A stretch of 64,000 nucleotides of DNA from Ctena decussata (lineage: Eukaryota; Mollusca; Bivalvia; Lucinida; Lucinidae), in NCBI GenBank assembly GCA_963989385.1, contig OZ022502.1, positions 15,425,001-15,489,000 on the forward strand, read 5' to 3'. Below, in pieces: positions 1 through 10,756 of this stretch. Within the stretch, counting starts at the first letter, position 1; every line of letters starts with the position of its first letter. A program made the position numbers and the translations under genes. The notes beneath the pieces are model-generated. The model was not told the origin of the DNA and made no database searches. It worked only from the letters and a program-made list of their open reading frames with translations.

Positions 1-55
1 AATTCAGGTCCGATGCTACACTTTAGATTTAACGCAAACATCTGCAAAAAATGGT

Positions 56-146
56 CCCAGCAAACACACGACCTTGTATCAGCATCGAATCAACGTTGAT
101 TTAACGTCATGGCGCTGAATCAACGTTGATTCAACGCTATCATACT
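56..146. repeat. Short palindromic element with AACGTTGA internal repeats (left end only)
   Basis: The left edge (cccagcaaacacacgac) resembles the ends of the elements at 496 and 1572. The inside carries repeated AACGTTGATT-type units and their complements. A matching right end is not clear, so this copy is probably truncated or diverged. Confidence 0.4.
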
Positions 147-495
147 AAACATATATACACATATAGACTTATCAGGCCCTTGACATTTACTTGCCAGTGT
201 AAGGGAAATAACTCGACCTTGACTTTATGACATGAAAGGTATTTAATCCAATGGCGTATCAGCGCAGCACAACTGGAAGTCACCTCGTACTTGCAAAATT
301 TCTGTTCGCACAGTTATTATAAAATTCACAAAGTACATTGGGTTGTAAGGTAAAGAGTCATATCCGTCCGCACTGACGCGCCATTGTTTGCACATGACAC
401 TAGGCTGTAATTCCTTGAAAAAACAAAACAAAATATGTATATAAAATAATGAAAAACAGTGAATGAAAAGAAATTGAGTTTTGTATGTGCACTTC

Positions 496-617
496 CTCCC
501 AGCAGGCACACGACGTCGAAATGACGTGACGTGACGTCGCGCTGACGTCTACGCGATGCAGTGACGTCGCATCGACGTCAGTGCGACGCCAACCCGACGT
601 CGTGTGCCCGCTGGGAG
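496..617. mobile_element. MITE-like palindromic element with internal GACGTC repeats
   Basis: It is bounded by about 20-bp inverted ends: ctcccagcaggcacacgacg on the left, and the complement of cgtgtgcccgctgggag on the right. The interior is a run of overlapping GACGTC and CGACGT words at irregular 9 to 12 base spacing. It has no coding capacity. The family was not recognised. Confidence 0.6.
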
Positions 618-1571
618 CTAATTTTCAGTCTGAAGTTGTTAGCTAAGCAACCAAGTGGCGTGGAACTTCGTCTTGTTATGTGAGTTCGATCCCTTCGGAG
701 CTGGCTAAGTATACACTGTATGCGTATCTATGTACAATAAATAGCAAAGTTTAGGATAACACGCCCAGCCGCCTAACTTGGCTGCGTAACTGTGTTATTG
801 ATACACGTGCCTAGCAACATTGCCCTCAGGTGCACCCACCTTCAGACAGTAAATACAAAGTTTATGACTTGACAAAAATCCGATCAGGCTCAAACTTTGA
901 AGACAGTTACCCAGTAAAAACACTGATTGTCGTGTTATTATGTTCAAAAATAGTTTAGGACTTGGGGATATTTAGTATTACAAATCGAATGTCCTTCCTA
1001 TGCACTCGAACCCTAACTGGTATAATGCCTAGTCAACGCTAGGCTGCAGAAACAACAATCACGCTACGGTCAGTGCCAGTCCGTTCTTCAGGCTAGCATT
1101 GATCGCACAAATATTTCTGTCATGCTCGTATCACAGTTCGAATGGATAGGGTGATCTGTCACCACGATAGCTAACATTTTCAAGAACTAAATAATTTTGC
1201 AGGTGAACAGGACATTCGTTCACATAAGTAGATTCTTCCCCCCACCCCTCAACCGGCGTATTGACACAACGTAGTGAGGTCCCATACAGGTCACTACGAA
1301 CATGAAAGACTCATGATTCAAGGGAGGCTATTCCTCATTTACTAAGATCACGTAAGCAATCGCAGTGACCACAAATATTCTGACACTGTGACTATTCCTT
1401 AATCTGTTTTGACTATGAGGAACTTTAGTTCCAGATCAGTCTGCTCAACGGTTGGGAAAACAGCACTGCGTTCTGGTTTGAATTAGTCTGAATATTTATG
1501 GTTTTACGGTGCATATGACTTGACTAGTATAAGTATAAATTAATGTTTTTTTCAGACACTATGGAGAGTGT
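618..1571. other. No gene seen
   Basis: No convincing reading frame, RNA gene or repeat boundary was recognised in this unique-looking sequence. Confidence 0.5.
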
Positions 1572-1678
1572 CCAGCGAGCACGTGACGTCGAAACGACGT
1601 CGCGCATACGTCGATCCGACGATATAACATCGAATTAACGCCCGCACGACATCATCTCGACGTCATGCGCTCGCTTGG
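1572..1678. mobile_element. Second GACGTC palindromic element
   Basis: Inverted ends (ccagcgagcacgtgacgtcg and the complement of cgacgtcatgcgctcgctt) enclose diverged GACGTC words. It is the same type as 496-617 but clearly older or from another subfamily. Confidence 0.5.
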
Positions 1679-2009
1679 TACGAACCGTGAACATGTCTCT
1701 GTTTAACTTTGCATATAAATATGTACGTTGCAAGTGTATAAACTAAATACGAGACTTAACAAGGACTCCATGTGATGTGCATTTGACGCCAAATACATGC
1801 CAATCAATCCAGTCGGAGTTGCCATACCATGCCAACTCAAGCTAGATCCACAGTGAAACATCTCCTGGAGCCCCCCTCGGAACCCATCTTTAGTTTACCG
1901 TACGCTCATTCATGGTCATTCATAGTGAAAATTGAGGCTTACACAGAAAGTCACGTGATCGAATTAAGTATAAATTCGATTTAGGTAATATATAGTCATG
2001 GGCAAAAAA

Positions 2010-3056
2010 TTATGTTGAGGACTGCACGTCCATGGACTCCTCACTTACAATTCTGCCAGTTTCATTAAAGTTTGCAGCTGCTTTATTTTGTTTATGTCTA
2101 CGTGAAATGGGCCTACGACTGGCAAATCTATTCACTTCTTCGACCGACCTTACTTCGTACTTTGCACCATTCGCATCTTTGACATAAACTTTGCCAGAAT
2201 AAGACCAAGCACCAAGCAAGTGCCCAGCCTTGAAGAGTTTGCGTGATTCGTATAAGAGTTCACCACGCGTTTTTGTAAGGTCTTCATTGAAATAGAGTCC
2301 TTCCGCTAAGTCTTTCTTCTTTAACATGAATTCGCGTTTGGCCCGGTATGATGTAAATTTGACTAGAATAGCTCTCGTCTTATCGCTCACTTCTTTCCCC
2401 ACTCTATGAGATCTGTCTATATCACTAAGCCTGACGTTGATATTGTGCTTGTCGGCGATTTCTAATACTATGTCGTCTGTTGGTCTTGTGTCTGTTTCCG
2501 GCACACCTGATATTCTCAAAGAATTCCGCCTGCTGTATTGTTCATTTTCATCGTCTCTCCATTTCATAGTGACGATATCTTGTTTTACACCGCAAAGCTC
2601 ACTCCGGAGGTCTTCGACTTCTTCCCGAAGATTACTATTTTCAGACTCTAGCCTCTGTATCTTGGCATCGTAGCTTGTTTCTAACTTTCTTATCTTATCA
2701 TCATACTCCTTTTTGGTCTCGCATATGCTAGAGTCTATTATGAGTTTGATTTCTGATGTCATAATAGATTTCACACGCAAAGCTATCCTATCGATATCGT
2801 CGTCCGACAATCTAGAATCACTAGAAACCGATTTGGCCGCCATGTTCCCACTGTTTGATAAAGAAATCTTCGACTGATCTGACTCTGAGTCCGAACTATC
2901 AGTGTTTGACTCGTTAATATCTTCAAGAAAACTATCAGCTGACCCGTGTATGTATGATTTTGATTTTTTGCGAATTTCTGTAGAGTCTTGAAGAGGAGAC
3001 GATGCGTCTCGTTTCTTACTAATAGGTGTTCCTTGGGCATTCACTTCATCGCTCAT
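2010..3056 (-). CDS. L1-like LINE ORF1 protein (RNA-binding chaperone), stand-alone
   Basis: This is an uninterrupted 348-codon frame. Residues 1-80 are polar, low-complexity and Ser/Asp-rich. About 85-165 are heptad-like and strongly charged, a likely coiled coil for trimerisation. About 170-260 resemble the RNA-recognition domain of L1 ORF1p, with the motif SRRNSLRISGVPE followed by SHRVGK and AILVKF. About 260-330 resemble the L1 ORF1 C-terminal domain. In L1-type retrotransposons this protein coats the element RNA. No endonuclease or reverse transcriptase frame follows it within the 2 kb to the window edge, so it is either an ORF1-only (HAL1-like) element, a copy cut off at its 3' side, or a captured host gene. 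Family level is fairly sure; whether it is active is unknown. Confidence 0.8.
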   Translation of the reverse strand: MSDEVNAQGTPISKKRDASSPLQDSTEIRKKSKSYIHGSADSFLEDINESNTDSSDSESDQSKISLSNSGNMAAKSVSSDSRLSDDDIDRIALRVKSIMTSEIKLIIDSSICETKKEYDDKIRKLETSYDAKIQRLESENSNLREEVEDLRSELCGVKQDIVTMKWRDDENEQYSRRNSLRISGVPETDTRPTDDIVLEIADKHNINVRLSDIDRSHRVGKEVSDKTRAILVKFTSYRAKREFMLKKKDLAEGLYFNEDLTKTRGELLYESRKLFKAGHLLGAWSYSGKVYVKDANGAKYEVRSVEEVNRFASRRPISRRHKQNKAAANFNETGRIVSEESMDVQSST

Positions 3057-4191
3057 AGTTTTACAATATGCAACATTTGTCCAACAGTATAGTTTTGAAA
3101 ATCCTGACCGTAGCCCTTCAGGCGATTTGTCCGAATATAGGTACTGCTTAAGAGGCCCGAACTAAGGGAAATTGGGTAACTGACCGAGAGAAGTTTTCAG
3201 AAAAAACACTTTTAAAACATGATAAATGTTAGCAACATAGTCCTTTAGAATGTACAAATCAACAATAACCTTTCATGTTGCAAAAGATGCCCCTAACGGC
3301 TACTAAAAAGTCCAGAAAATCACATTTTTTGAAATTTTTCCTCACTGCCGAAATTTGAACGTCCACCAAAACACTCGTCACGTGATCATCAGCATCATTT
3401 ACGACACATAAGCAATGACAACTTCTGAGTATATATCATATGCATTATTTTGTCTACGAACCAATGTTTACTGGAATATGTCTTCGCTTTCATTAATTAT
3501 TTGCATTTTTCCTGGCTTTCTTATCTCAGATCAGCTCAGATAACTCTCCAAACACGGAAGTAAAATGAAAAGATTATGACAAACGGAATCGGACAGTAAA
3601 TAAAGAAACTGTATGGGCTAATACTTTCTGTTCTGATTTGCATTTGAACCCACATATTTTCCTCTCTTTCTCTTATCTTCCTATATTCTGAATAATCTGA
3701 CTAGTTGACTGGTGTGTGTTGGTGGGGTGGGGTGGGGGTGGGGGTGGGGGGTGTTGAGAGAAGAAGTTGTTCTACAGTGAAGAACGTAATTTGCCCTATT
3801 TTTGGCTTGCCCGCTTCGGCGGGCGAGCCTATGTATTCAGACCGAATACTACTACCTGTCATGCGCACTCAAGCGGAAGACGCTGGTTTGTTCCCAGCTT
3901 CGAGAATGGTCTATAATTGCAAGTGGAGAACCAATATATGGAGAGCGTCTACGGGGCGCAACTTCGTTTGACTGTTTCGGTAGCACTTTTGTACCTAAGC
4001 ACCGTAAAATAACGACACGCCACAATCTGGCACACCAAAATAATCGAACATGTCTAGCTTTCTTTGGCATGCTAAAAACTCAAGTTTTTTTATTATCATT
4101 ATTTATCGGGTGTATTTGAATGTATCTTAATTGTCTACTGTCAAACTGCCAAATAACGACATGCGCAATTCGCGGGCATTATGTAAAACGT
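3057..4191. other. Non-coding stretch with a GC hairpin
   Basis: The part next to 3056 would be the 5' UTR or promoter side of the ORF1 element. A GT-rich run lies at 3717-3760. A perfect short hairpin (gcttgcccgcttcggcgggc) sits near 3807-3831 and looks like a terminal hairpin of a mobile element. No gene was seen. Confidence 0.4.
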
Positions 4192-4312
4192 GGACTGGAC
4201 TTGGACTCTGGACTTTGGACTCTGGACTTTGGACTGTGTAAAATCTGGACTCTGGATTTTGGACTATGTAAGACCTGGACCTTGGACTCTGGTCTTTGTA
4301 AGACCTGGACTT
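4192..4312. repeat. Minisatellite, TGGACTCTGGACTT type
   Basis: Tandem copies of a roughly 7/14-base motif (ggactctggactt) are nested in a longer unit beginning gtaagacctgga. Short reading frames here are repeat artefacts. Confidence 0.75.
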
Positions 4313-4364
4313 AAATGTTCCAACAATAGTTGCTATGCCTGCACAAACAGTTGTTGCATTATTG

Positions 4365-4617
4365 TCTAATGTCCACGGTAAACAGCTATGGTCATGTCGG
4401 GACGGCCAGTTAACAAAACCACACTATTTCTGGGCAGGCTTAAGAACTCCTAAGCGGTTAACTAGTACTAAGTGCACTTACTTTTACCAGCAACTGACAA
4501 CTGCCCTTCTTGAATCAGCAGAAGGGGAAATGAAATTAAGTGGCCGGACCGGGTATAGAACCCAGGACCTCTGGCTTACAAGTCAGATGCCCTACCGACT
4601 GCACTATGCGGCCCGGC
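4365..4617 (-). mobile_element. SINE-A, tRNA-derived, reverse orientation
   Basis: On the minus strand the head starts gccgggccgcatagtgcag. It has an A-box-like segment and a B-box-like stretch near 4552, then a shared body (ctgattcaagaagggcagtt) and a tail ending in accgtggac. It shares head, body and tail with the copies at 5139, 35424 and 44612. Confidence 0.8.
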
Positions 4618-5138
4618 TGTACAATCAGTGTAGAGTGTAGATCCAAATTAGACTGCTGGTTGGAACAGTCTGATCAGGGTCTGTGCCAACAGTTTTATTT
4701 AAAAGCATTTACTTGTTTTAAAGACAAGGTGTTTGATGGTATTTACTAGATACTATTTCTTTTTTTTCATAAACGTGCATTGAAATTCAGTTTCATGAAA
4801 GTGTCTTATTGAAAAAATTAAATTCAGGAAAACACAACATGTGTTATATGGAAAAATATCAGTATCTTACAATTGCCATCAAACCATCATATTGTAGGGC
4901 TGTGCAATGACTACATTTACCTTCCTTTTTGAATAAAACTTACTAAATCATAGAAGACTTCTTTTTTCTTTTGCATTAAATCTATATATATAATGACCAA
5001 ATATATGATGACCAAGCACAATACACAAGTGATTCTGAAAACAAACATCCTTTGGGAGCAACAAAAATACACTAATTCCCTCATTGACTTGTAATCATTA
5101 CCAATTAATTGTGATACTCTATACCACAGTCTTGCCGG

Positions 5139-5372
5139 GCCGGGCCGCATAGTGCAGTCGGTGGCGCGTATGACTTAAAAACCTGAGGTCCCGGGTTCGA
5201 TACATGGTCCGGCCGGTTACTTTCGTTTTCCCTTCTGCTGATTCAAGAAGGGCAGTTGTCGGTTACTGGCGAAAGTAAATGCAATTAGTACTGGGTAACC
5301 GCTTAGGATGGCTAAGCCTGCCCAGGAATAGTGTGGTTAGGTTAACTGACTGTCCTGACATTACCATACACA
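5139..5372 (+). mobile_element. SINE-A copy, diverged
   Basis: The tRNA-like head has an intact B-box-like cgggttcgat. The body matches the other copies, and the tail is lost after the segment aactgactgtcctgacatta. Confidence 0.75.
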
Positions 5373-5635
5373 TATCATCTTACATGTTAGGAACTTGTAA
5401 AAGTTCACAAAAGTTTTTTCCCCTTGTAATAATAGCCATTGTTGCGAACAGTAAGATTTTTTTCCATACCAATCTGTCACACATGAGGCTAGTAGGACGA
5501 ACTACTGCCACTGTTTCCTTCAGGAGTCAAGAATCACATATCATCTTACAGGTAAGGAACTTGTAAAATTACTGTTCAAATGTAAGATATATTTTTTCAA
5601 CATCAAGACTTGACGATCTGATAGTAAACATAACT

Positions 5636-5962
5636 TTGTCCCTGACCGAACAATCCAGGGAATATATAGACAATATTGTATCTATCTGTGCTGGTGTATT
5701 CCCGCTTACTAACAATTCTGATAGCTGCCTCCAGCTTATACTAGACTGTAGCGCTTTAACTAATGATATGGACAACCCTAGTCCTGAACAGTTGCAGAGC
5801 ATAGAATTTCATTGTCGGAGGCTGTGTCATGTTCTTCACTGTGAGAGATATAAACTCTTAGCATTGGTTCCAAGACGCCGGAGAACAAAAACAGTGAAAA
5901 AAAATAACAGGTGCTGGGATAGTCTGTGGCACACATTAGCCGGTTTTAACGTAGAATTTTAA
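5636..5962 (+). pseudogene. Probable C-terminal remnant of a non-LTR retrotransposon ORF2
   Basis: A 108-codon open stretch contains the segments LQLILDCSAL and IEFHCRRLCHVLHCERYKLL. They recall the Cys/His-bearing tail after the reverse transcriptase in LINE proteins. No reverse-transcriptase core precedes it, so it would be a 5'-truncated copy. The assignment rests on resemblance only. Confidence 0.4.
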
Positions 5963-6027
5963 AATTGAGTTATAGACTGTACATAGAGACTACTTAGCAT
6001 TGTAAAATAGAGTGGTGGTGGATTCGA

Positions 6028-6641
6028 ATTAGGGACATAACGGACCACGGACAAAACGGACCACGGACATAACGGACCACGCTTGGGACAAAACGGACCA
6101 CGTTCAGGACCAAACGGACCACGTTCAGGACAAAACGGACCACGTTTAAGGTCAAAACGGACCATGTTCAGACCTTCCGTTAACTTTGAGAAAGCATGTT
6201 TTATTTTAGTTACTAAATTTTATTAGTTTACTAATACAGAAATTTGCATGCTTAAAAGATAAAAATCTTACCATTAAATTAATTAGATAGTTGCGACAAC
6301 CAAAAATAGTTGAGATCATGAACAGTTGTCAAATAATTGTGACCATTTAAGTAGCAGTAATTCAATTCTCATATCGACGTTGCCCCCGCACCTCAGCGGA
6401 ACGAACCCATAGCCACAGTAACGGGGCGCCGGGCGTCCGTGACCATTTAACATTGTCTGTGGTAATTATATACTCCTTAATCTTCTAATTGACACCAATT
6501 AATAGTCTGGTTTGTTTTCTAGCGTGGTCCGGCTGGTCCTGAAACGTGGTCCGTTTTGTCCTGAAACGTGGTCCGTTTTGTCCCAACTGTGGTCCGTTTT
6601 GTCTGGTCCGTTTTGTCCATGGTCCGTTTTGTCCGAGTACC
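6028..6641. mobile_element. Foldback element with tandem-repeat arms
   Basis: The left arm (6028-6170) is a tandem array of an AACGGACCACG-containing unit. The right arm (6521-6641) is the same array inverted (cgtggtccgttttgtcc). A 10-base direct repeat, gtggattcga, flanks both sides (6018-6027 and 6642-6651) and is a likely target-site duplication. The middle has no transposase and carries the 80-bp GC-rich module at 6361-6440. Long arms built of short tandem repeats with a 9 to 10 bp duplication are typical of foldback or Mutator-like non-autonomous elements. Confidence 0.7.
6361..6440. repeat. 80-bp GC-rich module, copy 1
   Basis: It matches 63628-63707 base for base except at five positions (75 of 80) and is of equal length. 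The module is much richer in GC and CpG than its surroundings. On the reverse strand it contains a weak B-box-like gggttcgttcc. Its function and family are unknown. Confidence 0.75.
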
Positions 6642-7245
6642 GTGGATTCGACCATTTTAACATTGAGTATTGTTTAACTCCAACTGGAGGTGTGCCGAGA
6701 CGGGCAGAACTTCTACACAACAACAACAACAACAACATATAGCAATCATAAAGTGTCTCCAAGTAAGATACCATCTCCCAAGACCACAAACTATAAACCA
6801 CATAAGACCATAAACATTGAACTACATGTATTTCGGAAACAAAATGCTAACTTGGCAAGCCTTTCCTTTTAAAAGGAAACTTTATTATTTCTCGTTTATA
6901 TCGGACATTTTTTTTTTAGTTTTAGTTGGCCGTGGCAGTCAACAATTTAAACACCTCGCCGTGACGTCGATTTTAAGGGAGTGGGGTGGGGGATGCTGAA
7001 AATGCCTTGTGAAATTCAACTGTTCCTGTTAGGAGCAGCACTTAGTCTCCGTCATTAATCAAGAAGCTGATTATCTCCACAATCACCACATTTTACAAAC
7101 AAACTTAAGCTATATTTTGTTCCGAGCTGCGGCAATGTTCTTCAACCCCTTTTGCATGGCGCTAATACAGGCTTGCACCATAAACTTTGAATCTGGCAAT
7201 TTTTCAAATTTTTCATAAATATGTTTTTTTTGTGATCAACATACC

Positions 7246-7268
7246 AAAAAAAAAAAAAAAAAAAAAAA
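7246..7268. repeat. Poly(A) tract
   Basis: An uninterrupted A run of about 23 bases. Confidence 0.8.
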
Positions 7269-7330
7269 TCATTTCTCGAAAATTGTGGATGGTCATTTTC
7301 ATTAAATACATTGAAAGTAAGTGTAATAGC

Positions 7331-7498
7331 ATTGGGGTTGAATCATTCAGGAACCTGCCAATATTTTGTTCCATCAACGCCTACAAGGGATCCTTCTTTC
7401 CATCATCGGTCCGTCTCGGGAATGGTCTGCCTGTCAATGCCATATCAACACCAACTTTAAATGACTTCAAACTCCTTGTCGGTGCAGGTGTCCTATGA
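7331..7498 (+). pseudogene. LINE ORF2 C-terminal tail
   Basis: The frame ends with FFPSSVRLGNGLPVNAI and a PTLNDFK motif, which is the usual last segment of CR1/Jockey-like LINE proteins (S-x-R-x-W-N-x-L-P then a short helix). The expected Trp is Gly here. Only the tail is present, as in a 5'-truncated insertion. Confidence 0.65.
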
Positions 7499-7559
7499 CT
7501 ATCATTGTGAACAACATGTTTTTAACTGATTTCAACTGTACAACAAGAATGTATATTAA

Positions 7560-8098
7560 AGGTGGGTTCCTGTACTTTGGAATGCATCATAATTTTGATG
7601 ATCTTTCGTCCAAGTTGTTAGAAAGCACTTATAAAAAGGGAATGAATAAGTTTCACTACAAAGTGTAAATCAAAAAATATTAGAAAAGTTGTTTTGCAAG
7701 GGATTTCCTAACTCTGCTTCGCACACCAGTTAGCGCTATTTTTAGTTCGCACCAAAAATAGATAGCGCTGCTGACGTCATGCTGCATAGCATTTTGGGAT
7801 AGTTTTAACCCATCCGCCATGCCAGGACCTCTAGAAGAACTAATGGCAAGAGAAAATTGACCTTTGGAGAATGGCATTAGAAATCGCGCACTTATGGACA
7901 TAATAAACATAGTTATTTTTAGAACTGGAATTCCAACGAAAGAAAATAAACCAAAAGGGAAAACGACTATTTTCTTCAACATCTGACGATTTTCTCAGTA
8001 GCAACAAATTCAGAAAAATAAGAAAATTCAATACTACTCAGAAAAAGACGAAATTATTTTGTGAACATAATTGTTATCGCTAGTCCAGGAACCTACCT
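7560..8098. mobile_element. TTAA-flanked non-autonomous DNA transposon
   Basis: The inverted ends are aggtgggttcctg on the left and caggaacctacct on the right. TTAA stands on both sides (7556-7559 and 8099-8102), matching the TTAA target of piggyBac-type transposases. The interior has a hairpin around 7728-7770 and no transposase. The reading frames inside are short and unrelated to known proteins. Confidence 0.65.
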
Positions 8099-8234
8099 TT
8101 AAGGTTGCTCACAGTGCGACTGGATGCCGATATTGGCCATGCACTAAATTGGTAGGTGTAGATGTAGATTTTCGAAAACAAAAGCACGTTAATGAATTCC
8201 AAACTTTCAAGGTATTATGATTGTGGAGTTCTGT

Positions 8235-8402
8235 CTGATCTGTATCTAATAGGTACTCCAAACACCTCTTGAAGAGTATTACATGGAGTGCATGTGTGAA
8301 TGACCGGAATCAAAATAAGACCGATATAATAAAAAGTTTTATTAACATCGGGTGTTTTATTTAAGTTGAATTAAATTTTTTGTGAGTATCGTATCAGCTG
8401 TG
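8235..8402 (-). mobile_element. LINE 3' UTR/tail, reverse orientation
   Basis: This stretch is an inverted, diverged copy of 9438-9590, which lies just downstream of the LINE protein tail ending at 9307. Shared words include aggtactccaaacac, tattacatggagtgc and gtgagtatcgtatcag. It is best read as a separate, strongly 5'-truncated insertion of the same family. Confidence 0.55.
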
Positions 8403-8423
8403 AGTTAAGGAGAGAACTTTTCC

Positions 8424-8659
8424 GAGCCGTGACACGAGAAAACCAACAATTTGGTTGTGCGCCCAGCGCAGACTCATAGCAGCGTGGACATCCGCCCAGT
8501 CCGATCAGACTCTTCCCTAAGCGTTTAAAGGGTAGCTAAGGGTCCAAGCTAGCTCCATGCGGACAGCGAAGACTCTGATCAGACTGGGCGGATGCCCAGG
8601 CTGATCTGAGTCTGCGCTGAGCGCACAACCACTTTATTGGTTTTATGGTGTGACTACTC
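8424..8659. mobile_element. M1 foldback MITE, copy 1
   Basis: M1 is a roughly 235-bp near-perfect palindrome. Its ends read gagccg-gacacgacaaaacc and its complement. The inner arms read cagactcagatcagcctggg and their complement, around a short asymmetric centre (tagctaccctttaag). It has no coding capacity. Twelve copies occur in the window. Confidence 0.85.
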
Positions 8660-9109
8660 AGTCTTTACAGTTCGGACATAACCATTACCACTATAACATA
8701 TAAATGGGCTTCGGATTTGATTTTAGCTACACTTTTCTCTATCTCAAAATTTCCTGAATTTGACGTAAAGAGTGTAGACAGTGATTAGACGCCGTATTCT
8801 ATGGAGTCTGATCACACGGTTTGCAAAGACACCTTTTATGGACGCAACATACTTCATGTATAAAAAAAAATGTTAAAATGCCATATGTTAATGAAAGAGA
8901 ACATATTCTTTTTCTTTCTTTCTTTTTTGCCACCCCACGAGCACAGACAACACTTCTGATTGAATTTTTGGCATATATTCACATAATTACGTAATTGCAT
9001 ACATGTAGTCATGCGTGTTGAAATGTCCCAAAGTGCATTTGTACTTTGAGGCATTTATGGTTTTATACGCATTTTAGTGCATTTATACTTAAACATCCTC
9101 TTAATGAGA

Positions 9110-9590
9110 AAAAATTCATCCCTGGTTATGCTTTATAAAATTCATCACAAGCTAGTCAAAATTACTCTTCCTAAATCCATACAACCCTCCATGAGACACA
9201 GATTCGCCTTTCCCTTCTCACGGATTAACTCACACAGGTACTCATTTTTCCCTCGAACCGCTAAAATCTGGAACAACCTCCCTCCTAATATACGTACTAG
9301 CCCTTGAGTAGCCCAGACCATGGGTCACTCCGAGCGGGGCTTCTGAAAACCTAATTTTAGTCATCTTTAATCATGCCTCATTATTCATCATCTAATCACT
9401 CGTAATATATCATCATCACTGTTTATGCAGATTTCATATCTGATACGATACTCACAAAAATTCTAAATTGAACACCCATATCAACCATTTTTTTTCCATA
9501 TATATCTTTATTTTATGATTCCGGCTATTCGCGGACGCACTCCATGTAATACGCTTTTAGAGATGTTTGGAGTACCTGACAGATAGAGAA
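9110..9590 (+). mobile_element. LINE 3' end: ORF2 tail plus 3' UTR
   Basis: To 9307 the frame encodes a LINE C-terminal segment with the motif FFPRTAKIWNNLPPNIR and then a stop. The roughly 280 bases after it are the 3' UTR, recognised because 9438-9590 recurs inverted at 8235-8402. No reverse-transcriptase core is present. Confidence 0.6.
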
Positions 9591-9609
9591 TGACATGTAG
9601 GAAGGAACG

Positions 9610-9635
9610 TTTTTTTTTTTTTTTTTTTTTTTTTT
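9610..9635. repeat. Poly(T) tract
   Basis: A run of 26 T. Confidence 0.8.
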
Positions 9636-9755
9636 CAAAACTATAGGCCTAAATCTTTCGTATGTCAAAAATCGACGAAAGTTAAATACCACTGCTGGCA
9701 AAACTCTTCACTATGAAAAATATAAGACTAAGGAGGTGTAATTTGCAGCTTTGTT

Positions 9756-9982
9756 CAGGGGCGTAACTAGGGACAATTTCATAATACGCACAACCATGTT
9801 TTATTCTCTACTTCTTGAAGGGAAAGCTAGTATTTCAGCCACTTTGGTAATTGGTATTGAAATCTTGTCTAATTTATAAATTTTCAGCATGCAAATATGC
9901 AGGTGCGTTTTGAAATTTTGTCAATTTTGACAAAATTTCAATACGCACTTGCGTATTTGCCGTATAGGTAGCTACGCCCTTG
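9756..9982. mobile_element. Short TIR element (hAT-like ends)
   Basis: The left end is caggggcgtaactaggg and the right end is the complement of caagggcgtagctacc. The centre holds an inverted repeat, ttgaaattttgtcaa, facing its complement. No exact target duplication was seen. Confidence 0.5.
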
Positions 9983-10756
9983 TTGTTCAATTAAACACTA
10001 CACTACTAGATGTGAATGTAGTACGAGTACAAGCATAATTATTACGGATTAACAGGCAGAGCTCTATGTTTATTAGCTACCTGCTTTAAATTGGAATACC
10101 TTAATCAAGTACTTTTAAAAAATGGTCCCAAAAGTTGAATTTACCTTTGGCGAGGCAAATAGATAAATAAATGAACAAATTATAACAAATAAAGCAGAAA
10201 GGTAAATAAATAAATTGGTGTAATGAAAAATAGTGCAGACTCTGATCAGGCTACTGATTAAGCTTCAGTGATTCTGTATTATTGCAGTCTAATAAGTAAA
10301 GTTATGTCCTAATCGCTTACCTGAAAAACGCCACATTATCATTATTGTTTAAATCAGGTTATCCTTAGGCTAGTAATATCAAACATGTTGCGTCTTCCGA
10401 TGCTTAGCAGTCTGACGTCACAATAACGTGACGTAATGACGTGAAAGTTTCAATTTTCCAACATAAAAGATTAATCCTTTACTCTGCTCTTTTTTTCGTT
10501 TTATATTTTTGTTTGTCGTAGACAGTATAACATTATGTTTCTGCTTGATCGTTTATGGAAGCAAATTGACACTATTAGATATTCAAATCGCTTAACACTT
10601 GGGGGCAGTCCCCCAATAATTTTGAAATGCGTGGTGACCTCCCTCATGCCCCCTCAAAAATTTAGGTTGTCTAAGGTCCCCCAACCTACCCCACCCCATC
10701 CCGCCCCCTCCCCACTCCCAATAATGAGAACCTTCTTACGCCACTGAATCAGAATT
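9983..10756. other. No gene seen
   Basis: AT-rich sequence with a C/A-rich patch at 10640-10745. Nothing else was recognised. Confidence 0.4.
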
